Shown one piece after another: positions 11,795 through 24,990 of a DNA stretch of 64,000 nucleotides. The notes under the pieces are model-generated. The model saw nothing but the letters and a program-made list of their open reading frames with translations, made no database searches and was not told the DNA's origin. The DNA lies in NCBI GenBank assembly GCA_002104535.1, contig NBOG01000003.1, forward strand, positions 248,001 to 312,000, in the 5' to 3' direction. Position 1 is the first letter of the stretch. Every line of letters begins with the position of its first letter. Source of the stretch: Cognaticolwellia sediminilitoris. GTDB lineage: Bacteria; Pseudomonadota; Gammaproteobacteria; Enterobacterales; Alteromonadaceae. The translations under genes and the position numbers were made by a program.

Positions 11795-14047
11795 CTAGTG
11801 CTCTACTAACTCTTTTTTAGACTCATAGCTTAACACCAATTTATCTTTCTTAACCGCTACTTTAGCAACACCGCCTTGCGTAAGTTCTCCAAAAAGTAAT
11901 TCATTAGCCAGTGGTTTTTTCAATTGCTCTTGGATCAATCTAGCCATCGGGCGCGCCCCCATCGCTTTATCATAACCATTAACTGCCATCCACTTCTTAG
12001 CATCTTTGGTAATTTCTAGCGATACCCCCTTCTCATCAAGTTGTACTTGTAGTTCAACAATGAATTTATCAACAACTTGTTGTATTACTTCATCATCTAA
12101 GTGATTAAACCAAACAATATTGTCTAAACGGTTTCGAAACTCAGGAGAAAATACTTTATTGATTTCTTCCATTGCATCAAGACTATTGTCTTGTTGTTTA
12201 AAGCCAATAGATTGTTTCACCGTGTGAGCAACGCCGGCATTAGTCGTCAATACTAAGATAATGTTTCTAAAGTCGGCTTTGCGCCCGTTATTATCTGTTA
12301 ACGTACCGTGATCCATCACTTGCAAGAGAATGTTATAAACATCTTCATGCGCTTTTTCAATTTCATCTAATAACACAACGGCATGTGGATTTTTAATCAC
12401 TGCATCGGTCAATAAACCACCCTGTTCATAACCAACATAGCCAGGAGGTGCTCCAATCAAACGACTAACCGCATGTTTCTCCATATATTCAGACATGTCA
12501 TATCTAAGTAATTCAACACCAAGTACCTTCGCAAGCTGTTGTGTCACTTCTGTTTTACCAACACCGGTAGGACCTGCAAATATAAATGAACCAACCGGCT
12601 TATTTTCACTGCCTAAGCCAGCGCGTGATAATCTGATCACTGATGATAATTCATCAATGGCATGATCTTGTCCGAAAACAACAAGTTTTAAATTACGATC
12701 AAGCGTTCTTAAACTATCCACTTCTGTTGAAGAAACTGACTTTTCAGGAATACGAGCCATTTTCGCGACAATGTTTTCAATGTCAGTGTTACTAATGATT
12801 TTTTTACGTTTAGATGCCGCGACTAATTGTTGACGTGCACCTGCTTCATCAATAACGTCGATAGCTTTATCTGGTAAAAATCGCTCATTAATATATTTTG
12901 CTGATAATTGTGCCGCGGCTCGAAGTGCTTTATTTGAGTACTTCACACCATGATGAGTTTCGTATTTTTCTTTCAAGCCATGCAATATTTTAGTGGTGTC
13001 ATCTACACTTGGTTCAATAACATCAATTTTTTGGAACCGACGGGCTAAAGCACGATCTTTTTCAAAAATACTTTGGTACTCTTGATATGTAGTTGAACCT
13101 ATACAACGCAATTTACCTGAAGAAAGTAATGGTTTAATCAAGTTAGACGCATCTAACATACCACCAGAAGCCGCACCAGCACCAATAATGGTATGAATTT
13201 CATCTATGAATAGAATGGCATTACCATCTTGTTCTAGCTCCTTTAATAGGCCTTTAAAGCGCTTTTCGAAATCGCCGCGGTATTTAGTACCAGCCAACAA
13301 CGCCCCCATATCTAGTGAATAGATAGTAGCTTCAGCTAAAAACTCTGGGACTTTGTCAGAAATTAATAAATTTGCTAAGCCTTCAGCTATCGCCGTTTTA
13401 CCAACACCAGCCTCTCCAACATATAATGGATTGTTCTTACGACGACGACTAAGCACTTGTAAAGTACGTTCAAGCTCACTGTCACGGCCAATAAGCGGGT
13501 CAATATTACCTTTCAACGCTTCTTCGTTTAAGTTGGTTGAGAAGTTATCAATAGTTCGAGGCTCTTCTTCACTTGTTGCAGCTTGCTCTTCAATTGGACT
13601 ATTTGTTTGCTCAATTTTAGCTATACCGTGCGAAATAAAATTCACAATGTCTAAACGGCTAATATCTGACTTTTTCAAAAAGTAGGCCGCTTGCGACTCT
13701 TGTTCACTGAAGATAGCAACCAATACATTGGCACCATTTACTTCATTTTTTCCAGACGATTGCACATGAAATACGGCACGTTGTAACACTCGTTGAAAAC
13801 CAAGTGTAGGTTGTGTTTCACGTTCTTCTTCACCAGTAGGAATCACCGGGGTGGTGTCAGCAATAAAAGTTAACAATTCTTTCTTTAAATTCGCCATATC
13901 TGCACCACAGGCTTGCAAAGCTTCGATGGAGGATGGGTTATCTAACAACGCCAATAATAAATGTTCAACCGTCATAAATTCATGGCGAGACTCTTTAGCC
14001 TGACGAAAAGCCATATTTAACGATACTTCTAAATCTTTATTTAGCAT
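11795..14047 (-). CDS. clpA: ATP-dependent Clp protease ATP-binding subunit ClpA
   Basis: ClpA is the hexameric AAA+ unfoldase that feeds substrates to ClpP. The 750-residue protein has the N-terminal Clp repeat domain (1 to about 145), which docks ClpS, the first AAA+ domain with GEAGVGKT (about 210) and DEIHTIIGAG, and the second with GPTGVGKT (about 495) and LLDEIEKAH. A ClpP-docking loop of IGF type is present (IGFKQQDNSLDAMEEINKVF). The gene follows clpS by 28 bases in the same direction, so the two form an operon. It is complete, with no odd residues noticed. Confidence 0.97.
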   Translation of the reverse strand: MLNKDLEVSLNMAFRQAKESRHEFMTVEHLLLALLDNPSSIEALQACGADMANLKKELLTFIADTTPVIPTGEEERETQPTLGFQRVLQRAVFHVQSSGKNEVNGANVLVAIFSEQESQAAYFLKKSDISRLDIVNFISHGIAKIEQTNSPIEEQAATSEEEPRTIDNFSTNLNEEALKGNIDPLIGRDSELERTLQVLSRRRKNNPLYVGEAGVGKTAIAEGLANLLISDKVPEFLAEATIYSLDMGALLAGTKYRGDFEKRFKGLLKELEQDGNAILFIDEIHTIIGAGAASGGMLDASNLIKPLLSSGKLRCIGSTTYQEYQSIFEKDRALARRFQKIDVIEPSVDDTTKILHGLKEKYETHHGVKYSNKALRAAAQLSAKYINERFLPDKAIDVIDEAGARQQLVAASKRKKIISNTDIENIVAKMARIPEKSVSSTEVDSLRTLDRNLKLVVFGQDHAIDELSSVIRLSRAGLGSENKPVGSFIFAGPTGVGKTEVTQQLAKVLGVELLRYDMSEYMEKHAVSRLIGAPPGYVGYEQGGLLTDAVIKNPHAVVLLDEIEKAHEDVYNILLQVMDHGTLTDNNGRKADFRNIILVLTTNAGVAHTVKQSIGFKQQDNSLDAMEEINKVFSPEFRNRLDNIVWFNHLDDEVIQQVVDKFIVELQVQLDEKGVSLEITKDAKKWMAVNGYDKAMGARPMARLIQEQLKKPLANELLFGELTQGGVAKVAVKKDKLVLSYESKKELVEH

Positions 14048-14075
14048 AGGTTACTCCAATTTTACTCTTGCGTTA

Positions 14076-14396
14076 TTACGCTTTTTCCATTGTACATTTA
14101 AGTGGATGCTCATTGCTGGTTGCATAAGTTAATACTTGGTCAACCTTGGTTTCTGCTACTTCAGCAGTAAAAGTACCGCAACGTCCCTTCCCTTTATAAT
14201 GAATAGCTAACATAATATCTGTTGCTTGCTCTGCGTTCATATTGAAAAACTTGCACAATACATCGATGACGAAATCCATTGGGGTATAATCGTCATTTAA
14301 TAGTACGACGTTATACATAGGTGGTTTCTGAAACTTTTCAATTAGCTCCTCATCAAGAGTCGCTTGGTCATCTATTAACTCTTTCCATTTACTCAT
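14076..14396 (-). CDS. clpS: ATP-dependent Clp protease adaptor ClpS
   Basis: ClpS is the N-recognin that binds proteins with N-terminal Leu, Phe, Tyr or Trp and hands them to ClpA. The 106-residue product contains the hallmark [18 protein letters not shown] loop and helix that form the binding pocket, [14 protein letters not shown]-like residues (here [20 protein letters not shown]) and the final [17 protein letters not shown]. It lies upstream of clpA and is divergent from cspD, the same arrangement as in E. coli. Confidence 0.97.
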   Translation of the reverse strand: MSKWKELIDDQATLDEELIEKFQKPPMYNVVLLNDDYTPMDFVIDVLCKFFNMNAEQATDIMLAIHYKGKGRCGTFTAEVAETKVDQVLTYATSNEHPLKCTMEKA

Positions 14397-14550
14397 AATT
14401 CTATATTAGTCTGTCAGTTAAATTTTTGCTGTAAGATTTTAAAAAATAATTAAGAAAAAATGCAGAAATAAGTAATATATCCCTTGACTATTTTCAATTA
14501 TTATCTACGATTTACTTTGGTGGCTATTTTTTATTCACCCCAAGTTAAAA

Positions 14551-14570
14551 TATAATGCTTTTGGGAAGCA
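14551..14570 (+). promoter_or_regulatory. Candidate cspD promoter -10 and leader hairpin
   Basis: A perfect TATAAT (14551-14556) lies 51 bases before the cspD start codon, with a weak T-rich -35. A small hairpin (TGCTT, TTGGG loop, AAGCA; 14556-14570) falls at the predicted transcript start. A second possible promoter is TTGACT (14484-14489) with TACGAT (14506-14511). Which one is used cannot be told from the sequence. Confidence 0.4.
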
Positions 14571-14607
14571 TACCTAATTACCGATGATTTTAGAAGGATG
14601 TTGAAGT

Positions 14608-14829
14608 ATGGCTCACGGTACAGTGAAATGGTTTAATAATGCAAAAGGGTTTGGTTTTATTCGTCCAGAGGATGGTGGTGAAGATATTTTTGCACATTAT
14701 TCAACGATTCAAATGGAAGGATACCGTACATTAAAAGCGGGACAGGATGTTAACTATGAATTGAATGCTGGCCCTAAGGGTGATCACGCAGCAAGTATTA
14801 CCCCGTCAGAATTAGAATCAGATAATTAA
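14608..14829 (+). CDS. cspD: Cold-shock-like protein CspD
   Basis: This is a single cold-shock domain protein of 73 residues. In E. coli CspD is induced in stationary phase and inhibits replication rather than responding to cold. The RNA/ssDNA-binding motifs KGFGFI (RNP1) and DIFAHYS (RNP2) are intact. The position divergent from clpS-clpA matches cspD of E. coli and supports that name over other csp paralogues. An AGAAGGA ribosome site precedes the ATG. A 28-base palindromic terminator follows. Confidence 0.93.
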   Translation: MAHGTVKWFNNAKGFGFIRPEDGGEDIFAHYSTIQMEGYRTLKAGQDVNYELNAGPKGDHAASITPSELESDN

Positions 14830-14853
14830 TAAAATATTTTGTGAATGAAAATT

Positions 14854-14884
14854 AAAAACACAGCTAATTAGCTGTGTTTTTTTT
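14854..14884. terminator. Bidirectional terminator between cspD and icd
   Basis: Bases 14854-14881 are a perfect 28-base palindrome (arm AAAAACACAGCTAA) with A and T ends. It lies 25 bases after the cspD stop and 29 bases after the icd stop on the other strand. Confidence 0.9.
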
Positions 14885-14912
14885 ATGGGTTAAATTAGTA
14901 AACTGATAACAA

Positions 14913-16163
14913 CTACATATGCTCAATAATACAATCGCCGAACTCTGAACAAGTCACTAAAGTGGCATTTTCCATTAATCGTTCAAAGTCATAAGTTACG
15001 GTTTTCGCGTTAATCGCACCTGACATACCTTTAAGCAATAAATTAGCGGCTTCAATCCACCCCATATGACGTAACATCATTTCAGCAGATAAAATAACTG
15101 AACCAGGGTTGACCTTGTTTTGGCCAGCATATTTTGGCGCCGTACCATGGGTGGCTTCAAAAATAGCAATATCATCATTTAAATTAGCACCTGGTGCTAT
15201 CCCAATCCCACCTACTTGAGCAGCTAAGGCATCTGATAAATAATCACCATTTAGATTTAGAGTGGCAATAACACTATATTCAGCAGGTCGTAATAGTATT
15301 TGCTGTAACATAGCATCAGCAATAACATCCTTTATGATGATTTCTTTACCTGTTTTAGGGTTTTTAAGTGTGCACCAAGGTCCACCGTTGAGTAAATCGG
15401 CACCAAACTCTTCTCGCGCTAATTCATAACCCCAGTCTTTAAACGCCCCTTCAGTAAATTTCATAATGTTACCTTTATGAACTAAAGTGACAGATTCTCT
15501 ATCGTTATCAATGGCATATTGAATAGCTTGTCGAACAAGTCGTTGCGTACCCTCTTTAGAAACAGGCTTAATACCAATACCACAGTTTTCTTGGAAGCGA
15601 ATTTTTGTCACCCCCATTTCTTCAGTCAAAAATTTGATCATTTTTTTAGCTTGGTCACTACCTGCTTGGTATTCAATACCGGCGTAGATATCTTCAGAGT
15701 TTTCTCGAAAAATAACCATGTCTACTTCACTTGGTTTTTTCACAGGGCTAGGAACCCCAGTAAACCATTGCACAGGTCGTTGACAAACATATAAGTCTAA
15801 GATTTGTCTTAAAGCAACATTCAATGAGCGCATACCACCACCAACAGGTGTGGTTAAGGGCCCTTTAATTCCTACTTTATATTCTTTAAACATCGCTAGT
15901 GTTTCATCAGGCAACCATGTTTCAGAGTCATAGATTTGTGTCGCTTTTTCACCAGCATATACTTCCATCCAGTGAATTTTCCGATCACCGCCATAAGCTT
16001 TTTTAACAGCCGCATCGACTACTTTGATCATAGGTGGAGTAACATCGACACCTATTCCATCGCCTTCAATGTAGGGAATAATAGGATTGTTAGGTACTTT
16101 TAGCAGGCCTTGCTCTGAGGTTATTTTTGCACCTGAACTAGGAATATTTACATGGTTCGACAT
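14913..16163 (-). CDS. icd: NADP-dependent isocitrate dehydrogenase, homodimeric
   Basis: This TCA-cycle enzyme oxidises isocitrate to 2-oxoglutarate with NADP. The 416-residue sequence aligns with E. coli Icd without gaps around the active site. Ser113 is in [12 protein letters not shown] (residues 108-119), the site that AceK phosphorylates in E. coli. [17 protein letters not shown] and [20 protein letters not shown] are intact, the latter with the K-Y pair used for NADP binding. GGGAGAG precedes the ATG. No aceK is in the window. The monomeric isozyme gene lies directly upstream in the same direction, with a terminator between them. Confidence 0.97.
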   Translation of the reverse strand: MSNHVNIPSSGAKITSEQGLLKVPNNPIIPYIEGDGIGVDVTPPMIKVVDAAVKKAYGGDRKIHWMEVYAGEKATQIYDSETWLPDETLAMFKEYKVGIKGPLTTPVGGGMRSLNVALRQILDLYVCQRPVQWFTGVPSPVKKPSEVDMVIFRENSEDIYAGIEYQAGSDQAKKMIKFLTEEMGVTKIRFQENCGIGIKPVSKEGTQRLVRQAIQYAIDNDRESVTLVHKGNIMKFTEGAFKDWGYELAREEFGADLLNGGPWCTLKNPKTGKEIIIKDVIADAMLQQILLRPAEYSVIATLNLNGDYLSDALAAQVGGIGIAPGANLNDDIAIFEATHGTAPKYAGQNKVNPGSVILSAEMMLRHMGWIEAANLLLKGMSGAINAKTVTYDFERLMENATLVTCSEFGDCIIEHM

Positions 16164-16384
16164 ATGAACTCTCCCGAATTTACTAATGAAAATAGCCGTT
16201 TGCTAGTTTCTTATCCTTAAACTAATAGAAAATGAGCAATGACACTAATACTGAAATAGTGATAATAAACATCACCACTATGAATGATTAAAACGCTTGC
16301 TTTCACCAATTGCAAATATTTATAAAAAAATAAAGTACTTTCATTAAATAAACTCCATGTTAAAACAAAAATTTAAGCCAAAAA

Positions 16385-16408
16385 AAAGCTAGGCAATTGC
16401 CTAGCTTT
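16385..16408 (-). terminator. Terminator of the monomeric idh gene
   Basis: AAAGCTAGGCAA and TTGCCTAGCTTT form a perfect 24-base palindrome. On the minus strand a run of nine T residues follows. It sits about 47 bases past the idh stop codon, so idh and icd are probably separate transcripts. Confidence 0.88.
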
Positions 16409-16454
16409 CATTTATCTCTGTCTACATTTACATCAGTAAATTAATTAAAGAAAT

Positions 16455-18686
<2,232 letters not shown>

Positions 18687-18713
18687 TTAAAATCCTTTGC
18701 TGATTTGCCATTA

Positions 18714-18764
18714 ATCGATAAAATGAATCGCCAATCAATTTGAATAGTTATTCATTTTATCGAT
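18714..18764 (-). promoter_or_regulatory. 15-base-pair inverted repeat in the idh leader
   Basis: ATCGATAAAATGAAT (18714-18728) and its exact reverse complement (18750-18764) are separated by 21 bases, 28-78 bases upstream of the idh start codon. On the minus strand a TATACT (18787-18792) lies upstream, which would place the repeat inside the transcript as a long hairpin. It could also be a DNA operator. It has no T tract facing idh. No family was recognised. Confidence 0.6.
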
Positions 18765-18856
18765 AAAAAATATTTTTCGGGCGCATAGTATAGGAATTCA
18801 ATGCGCATTAAAATAGATGAATTATTACTAGTCGATAATTTAAAGAGTGAAAAATT

Positions 18857-19474
18857 GTGACAACGAAACAAAATCAAAAGCTTACAGTTAAATACAAAAG
18901 AAAACCGCAAAAGGTACGACCAGTTGATTTTAAAACGGAAGTGGTACTTTTCAATAAACCCTTTGATGTATTATGCCAATTTACTGATGAACAAAGTAGA
19001 AAAACACTAAAAGACTTTATTGATATAAAAGATGTTTACGCTGCAGGTCGACTTGATAGAGATAGCGAGGGACTGTTATTGCTAACCAATGATGGCAAAC
19101 TCCAACATAAATTAGCCAACCCCAGTCAAAAAACAGATAAAACTTATTGGGCACAAGTGGAAGGTGCTCCAACAGATACTGATATCAATGCGCTGCGCCA
19201 AGGCGTAAATTTAAAAGACGGGCTAACAAAACCAGCTAAAGTTAACATAATAGCTGAACCTAATATCTGGCCTCGAGTGCCGCCAATTAGAGAACGCGCG
19301 TCAATACCTACTACTTGGTTAGAAATCACCATACAAGAAGGTAAAAACCGTCAAGTCAGAAGAATGACGGCTCATATTGGCTTCCCTACTTTACGATTAA
19401 TTCGCTACCGTATAGGTAAATGGACATTAGATGGCATAAATAATGGCGAATATAAAAGCATAAATTATGGATAA
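18857..19474 (+). CDS. rluE: 23S rRNA pseudouridine synthase RluE
   Basis: RluE isomerises one uridine of 23S rRNA (U2457 in E. coli) to pseudouridine. The 205-residue protein is a RsuA-family synthase without the S4 domain. Its catalytic aspartate is D67 in [19 protein letters not shown], and the C-terminal [20 protein letters not shown] motif is present. Translation starts at a GTG (18857). The last eight bases overlap nudJ, and the icd-rluE-nudJ-mnmA-hflD-purB order of E. coli is kept, which supports RluE over other paralogues. Confidence 0.93.
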   Translation: MTTKQNQKLTVKYKRKPQKVRPVDFKTEVVLFNKPFDVLCQFTDEQSRKTLKDFIDIKDVYAAGRLDRDSEGLLLLTNDGKLQHKLANPSQKTDKTYWAQVEGAPTDTDINALRQGVNLKDGLTKPAKVNIIAEPNIWPRVPPIRERASIPTTWLEITIQEGKNRQVRRMTAHIGFPTLRLIRYRIGKWTLDGINNGEYKSINYG

Positions 19475-19946
19475 GCCATTAAATAATCAGCATGGCAGTG
19501 AACAATTCAAACCTAATACTACTGTTGCGGTAGTTGTCGCTTGTCGAGATAAATTCTTACTCGTGGAAGAATTAGAACATGGTAACACTGTTTATAATCA
19601 GCCTGCTGGTCACTTAGAAACCAATGAAAGTTTAATTACTGCCGCGATTCGAGAGCTAACAGAAGAAACTGGTCTAATCGCTTACCCTGACTATTTATGC
19701 GGTATTTATTACTACTACAGACAAGATATACAGCTTTATTATTTACGTTTTTGTTTTGTAATCGAATTAGACGAATTTGCAATCACACAACCACAAGATG
19801 ATGAGATTCTTGCTTGCCATTGGTTAACGTTGGCAGAAATTAAAGCAAAATCCTCACAATTACGAAGCCCTTTAGTGCTAGATTGTATTGAAGACTACCT
19901 TAACGGTAAAAAAATTCCCTTAAGTCACTTAAAATCTAATCTTTGA
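19467..19946 (+). CDS. nudJ: Nudix hydrolase NudJ (phosphatase)
   Basis: NudJ of E. coli hydrolyses nucleoside tri- and diphosphates and the thiamine precursor HMP-PP. The Nudix box spans residues 48-70 with G48, E54, R62, E63, E66, E67 and G69 at the required positions (GX5EX7REUXEEXGU). The protein is 159 residues, the usual size. Its start overlaps rluE by eight bases and mnmA follows 64 bases downstream, the same order as E. coli rluE-nudJ-mnmA. The substrate is inferred from synteny. Confidence 0.9.
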   Translation: MDKPLNNQHGSEQFKPNTTVAVVVACRDKFLLVEELEHGNTVYNQPAGHLETNESLITAAIRELTEETGLIAYPDYLCGIYYYYRQDIQLYYLRFCFVIELDEFAITQPQDDEILACHWLTLAEIKAKSSQLRSPLVLDCIEDYLNGKKIPLSHLKSNL

Positions 19947-20010
19947 GCTATCATCACGCTAAATGACCATGCTATAATTTCGCGCCATTTTCCTTAATAA
20001 AATAGTTGTA

Positions 20011-21156
20011 ATGACGTCGAACGAATCTGTAAATGTAAACTCAGTAACGCCAAACGAAAAATCACCGCAAGATACTAAGGTAATTGTCGGTATGTCGGGT
20101 GGAGTTGACTCATCTGTATCCGCATATCTATTGCTAGAGCAAGGCTATCAAGTTGAAGGCTTGTTCATGAAGAATTGGGAAGAAGACGACAACGACGAAT
20201 ATTGTGCTGCTGCCGAAGACTTAGCTGATGCCCAAAGTGTTTGTGAAAAACTTGGTATTAAACTTCACACTATTAATTTCGCCACTGAATATTGGGATAA
20301 CGTTTTCGAATATTTTCTCGCGGAATATAAAGCCGGCAGAACACCTAATCCCGATATTATGTGTAATAAAGAAATCAAATTTAAAGCATTTCTTGAATTT
20401 GCCTGTGAAGATCTAGCTGCAGATTACATAGCGACTGGTCATTATGTACAACGTCAGTTTAAAGATGCTAAGTGGCAAATGCACCGCGGCTTGGACAACA
20501 ATAAAGATCAAAGTTATTTTCTTTACACTTTAAGCCATGAGCAAGTTGGCAAAACACTTTTCCCGGTTGGTAATATCGAAAAACCAGAAGTTAGAGCCAT
20601 TGCCGAAAAAGCTGATTTAGTCACCCATAATAAAAAAGATAGTACTGGCATATGTTTCATTGGTGAACGAAAATTTAAAGACTTTTTAGGTCAATATTTA
20701 CCCGCACAACCAGGTGTTATAGAAACACCCGAAGGTGAAGCGATTGGCGAGCATGATGGTCTTATGTATCACACCCTAGGTCAACGTAAAGGTTTACGAA
20801 TCGGCGGTCTAGCAAATGCCGGTGAAGCGCCTTGGTATGTTGTTGACAAAGATCTTGACCGTAATGTATTAATTGTTGGACAGGGTCATGATCACCCTCG
20901 CCTATACTCAAAAGGCTTAGTGGCCAATCAATTACATTTCGTTGATCGAGTTGAATTAACAGCTCCTATCACCTGCACCGTAAAAACCCGTTACCGACAA
21001 CAAGATGTCTCCTGTAATTTATCTCCAATGGCTAATGGTGAATACCTTGTCATGTTCACCGAAGCACAAAGCTCAGTAACGCCAGGACAGTCCGTGGTTT
21101 TTTATCAAGATAATATTTGCCTTGGCGGCGGTATTATTAACACCCTTATTCGCTAA
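20011..21156 (+). CDS. mnmA: tRNA-specific 2-thiouridylase MnmA
   Basis: MnmA installs the 2-thio group on wobble U34 of tRNA Lys, Glu and Gln, taking sulfur from the TusE relay. The 381-residue protein has the PP-loop SGGVDSS (residues 29-35), the first active cysteine in [12 protein letters not shown] and the persulfide cysteine in [14 protein letters not shown], plus the C-terminal beta-barrel ([15 protein letters not shown]). The first 20 residues are a polar extension beyond the E. coli protein. Next is hflD, 12 bases after the stop. Confidence 0.97.
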   Translation: MTSNESVNVNSVTPNEKSPQDTKVIVGMSGGVDSSVSAYLLLEQGYQVEGLFMKNWEEDDNDEYCAAAEDLADAQSVCEKLGIKLHTINFATEYWDNVFEYFLAEYKAGRTPNPDIMCNKEIKFKAFLEFACEDLAADYIATGHYVQRQFKDAKWQMHRGLDNNKDQSYFLYTLSHEQVGKTLFPVGNIEKPEVRAIAEKADLVTHNKKDSTGICFIGERKFKDFLGQYLPAQPGVIETPEGEAIGEHDGLMYHTLGQRKGLRIGGLANAGEAPWYVVDKDLDRNVLIVGQGHDHPRLYSKGLVANQLHFVDRVELTAPITCTVKTRYRQQDVSCNLSPMANGEYLVMFTEAQSSVTPGQSVVFYQDNICLGGGIINTLIR

Positions 21157-21168
21157 TATAAGGCAAAC

Positions 21169-21792
21169 ATGAATAATTTAGAAAAACAAACAATTACCAT
21201 GGCAGCAGTATGCCAAGCCTCAGTTTTAGTACAAAAAATTGCGCGTACCGGATCAGCCGATGAGGCTGAACTTGCCATGATGCTAAATAGTATTATGATC
21301 ACCTCACCCGAAAGCATATTAGAGGTTTACGGTAACGATATTACACAGTTAAAACCAGGTCTGGCAGCCTTAGTTGAACAACTAGGTAATCAAACACAGC
21401 AAAAAGACCCTGAATTAACACGCTACGTAGTAAGTTTGTTAGGGTTAGAGCGACGTTTAGCGAAAAAGAAAAATCAATTATCTTTACTCGGTGAACGTAT
21501 CGAACAAAGCCAACGTCAACTTGCACATTATGACATTACCAGTGAAACACTTATTGCTAGTTTAGCCAGCATTTATAGTGATTTATTGAGCCCTATTGGT
21601 ACGCCGATACAAGTAGCTGGCGAACCTGACTTGCTTAAACAACAAAATAATCAGCACAAAATTCGTGCCCTCCTTCTCGCGGGTGTTCGCTCAAGTGTGC
21701 TATGGCGTCAAGTCGGCGGCAAGCGTAGAAATATTTTATTTGGTCGCACTAAAATCGTCGCGTGTGCCCAGCAATTACTTAAAGACATTTAA
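21169..21792 (+). CDS. hflD: High frequency lysogenization protein HflD homologue
   Basis: HflD is a peripheral inner-membrane protein. In E. coli it binds phage lambda CII, but its normal role is unclear. The 207-residue sequence has the typical ELAMMLNSIMITSPESILEVYG segment (given in outline), TRYVVSLLGLERRLAKKK and the C-terminal RALLLAGVRSSVLWRQVGG followed by a basic KRRNILFGR. It lies between mnmA and purB with very short gaps, the conserved order. Confidence 0.94.
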   Translation: MNNLEKQTITMAAVCQASVLVQKIARTGSADEAELAMMLNSIMITSPESILEVYGNDITQLKPGLAALVEQLGNQTQQKDPELTRYVVSLLGLERRLAKKKNQLSLLGERIEQSQRQLAHYDITSETLIASLASIYSDLLSPIGTPIQVAGEPDLLKQQNNQHKIRALLLAGVRSSVLWRQVGGKRRNILFGRTKIVACAQQLLKDI

Positions 21793-21798
21793 ATATAA

Positions 21799-23184
<1,386 letters not shown>

Positions 23185-23214
23185 ATTTTAGTTAGCCACT
23201 ATAAATAGTCTTCT

Positions 23215-23241
23215 AAAAGGGATCCGTCAGGTTCCCTTTTT
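23215..23241 (+). terminator. Terminator after purB
   Basis: AAAAGGGA (23215-23222) and TCCCTTTT (23233-23240) form an 8-base-pair stem with a 10-base loop and a T tail. Confidence 0.88.
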
Positions 23242-23361
23242 GTCATTTAAAAGCATAATAATAATAAATCATTCAGCTATATAATTGCTATAACGTCATT
23301 TACTTCTTGCGTAATAACACTTGAATAAATGAAGATAATTACCAACAGTAAAGGTTACGCT

Positions 23362-24516
23362 ATGACTATCGATTCACTTAATTGGGGCGATTTAAGCCCA
23401 GAAAAATTTCTTGCAGAATATTGGCAAAAAAAGCCGCTTATCATTAAGCAAGCTTTTACCGATTTTCAAGATACTATATCAGCAGATGAACTAGCTGGTT
23501 TAGCGATGGAAGCGGAAATAGAGTCAAGAATAGTCAGTGTTGATAGCAATAAAAATTGGCAGGTTGATCATGGACCATTCGAGGACTTTTCAAAATATGG
23601 CGAGTCACAATGGACACTTCTAGTTCAAGCTGTCAATAATTGGTCTCGTCCAACACACGCCTTGCTAAGCCCGTTTGCATTTATACCTAATTGGCGTATT
23701 GATGATGTAATGGTTAGTTTTTCTACCCCTAACGGTGGTGTAGGACCGCATTTAGATCAATATGACGTCTTCATTTTACAAGGAAGTGGGAAAAGAAGGT
23801 GGCAAGTTGGAGCTCCTGATAACAATTTAAAAACCTTATTACCTCATGCTGACCTGAAACAAGTATCAAGTTTTACACCAATAATTGATGAAGTTACAGA
23901 AGCTGGTGACTTACTCTATATTCCGCCAAATCATCCACATAATGGTGTGTCGCTTGAAAATTCAGTTAATTTTTCAATTGGCTTTCAAGCGCCATCAAGT
24001 CAAGACTTGTGGTCAAGCTTTGCAGATAAACTTATTGATAAAAACTTGGGTGAACAAAGGTTTAGCGACCCTGATAGAAATGTAAGCAAACAAAGCCATA
24101 TAATTAGTCAACAAGATAAACAGCAATTAAAAAGCTTCATGTTAGAGCAAATGAGTAATGATGTACTTTTTGAAGAATTTATTGGTCAATATTTAACTCA
24201 AGGCCATCACGCACTAGAAATATTAGTACCCGTAAAGGATATTGATGAAGATAAATTACAAGATATATTATCCGAGCCAGACATTTTGTTTATGCCAGTT
24301 TCTGGATTAAAAGCCGCCATCATAGATGATAATCAAACGACATTATTTATCAATGGTGAAAGTTTCTTGTTAGATGATGAAACAGTAGCACTAGCCGAAC
24401 ACCTCGCTTTGCAAACGCCATTAACCACTTTAGAAGTAAAAACTTTCATGACAAGTTTGAAAAACACCCAATTGTTAACTAGTGTTTTAAATAAGGGTTA
24501 TTGGTATATTGAATAA
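23362..24516 (+). CDS. roxA: Ribosomal protein uL16 arginine 3-hydroxylase (JmjC family)
   Basis: RoxA (YcfD) is a 2-oxoglutarate- and Fe(II)-dependent oxygenase that hydroxylates an arginine of ribosomal protein L16. The JmjC fold shows the metal motif H-L-D in GPHLDQYDVF (about residues 130-132), RRWQVG and the second metal histidine region PPNHPHNGVS (about 190-196). A C-terminal winged-helix dimer domain follows. The ATG at 23362 has AAAGG upstream and gives 384 residues. The ATG at 23329 adds 11 residues with a poorer ribosome site. The GNAT gene starts five bases downstream. Confidence 0.93.
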   Translation: MTIDSLNWGDLSPEKFLAEYWQKKPLIIKQAFTDFQDTISADELAGLAMEAEIESRIVSVDSNKNWQVDHGPFEDFSKYGESQWTLLVQAVNNWSRPTHALLSPFAFIPNWRIDDVMVSFSTPNGGVGPHLDQYDVFILQGSGKRRWQVGAPDNNLKTLLPHADLKQVSSFTPIIDEVTEAGDLLYIPPNHPHNGVSLENSVNFSIGFQAPSSQDLWSSFADKLIDKNLGEQRFSDPDRNVSKQSHIISQQDKQQLKSFMLEQMSNDVLFEEFIGQYLTQGHHALEILVPVKDIDEDKLQDILSEPDILFMPVSGLKAAIIDDNQTTLFINGESFLLDDETVALAEHLALQTPLTTLEVKTFMTSLKNTQLLTSVLNKGYWYIE

Positions 24517-24521
24517 GGGTT

Positions 24522-24983
24522 ATGTCATACACAGTTAGCAGAGTGCAATGGGAGCAAGCCGCTCCCTTACTTAAAAATGTTAGAGAAAAAGTTTTTGTTT
24601 GCGAATGGCGCATTCCAAAAAATGTTGAATTTGATCGTAAAGATCACTTCGCGAATCATGTACTCGCCTGCCATGATAATACCCAAGAGCCTATTGGTAC
24701 TGGGCGCATACTCTCCAGCGGAGAAATAAGTCGAATAGCGGTTTTAAAATATTATCGCAAAGACCGTGTAGATGAAATTATCTTACAAAAACTTTTCAAA
24801 ATAGCACAAGAAATGAACCTAAAAGAGATTTTTATTTATAGTCCATTAGACGCTACAGAATACTTTCAAAAATTAAATTTTAATACTGCAGGTGCAGTCT
24901 TTATGGAAGCAGGTATCCCAAGACAAAAGATGACCTGCCCTATAAACGAAGTGAGTTTAGCAAAATATTACTTAAGCCATTAA
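24522..24983 (+). CDS. GNAT-family N-acetyltransferase
   Basis: The 153-residue protein has the acetyltransferase fold: the N-terminal VREKVFVCEWRIPKNVEFD region typical of the YjcF/ElaA-like group, the central HVLACHDNTQEPIGTGRI strand, IAVLKYYRKDRVDEIILQKL in place of the usual acetyl-CoA loop, and YSPLDATEYFQKLNFNTAG. The acetyl donor loop is degenerate compared with the Q/RxxGxG/A consensus. The substrate is unknown. It starts five bases after roxA and is probably translationally coupled to it. Confidence 0.85.
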   Translation: MSYTVSRVQWEQAAPLLKNVREKVFVCEWRIPKNVEFDRKDHFANHVLACHDNTQEPIGTGRILSSGEISRIAVLKYYRKDRVDEIILQKLFKIAQEMNLKEIFIYSPLDATEYFQKLNFNTAGAVFMEAGIPRQKMTCPINEVSLAKYYLSH

Positions 24984-24990
24984 AATGGGT

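Noticed and set aside
18731-18735. CCAAT pentamer inside the idh leader repeat as a cold-response element
   Set aside because: Five bases in an AT-rich region are expected by chance, and position alone is not evidence.
19965-19980. ATGACCA half-site upstream of mnmA as a fourth RutR-type box
   Set aside because: Only one half matches. The other half (GCTATAA) does not, and mnmA has no link to nucleoside catabolism.
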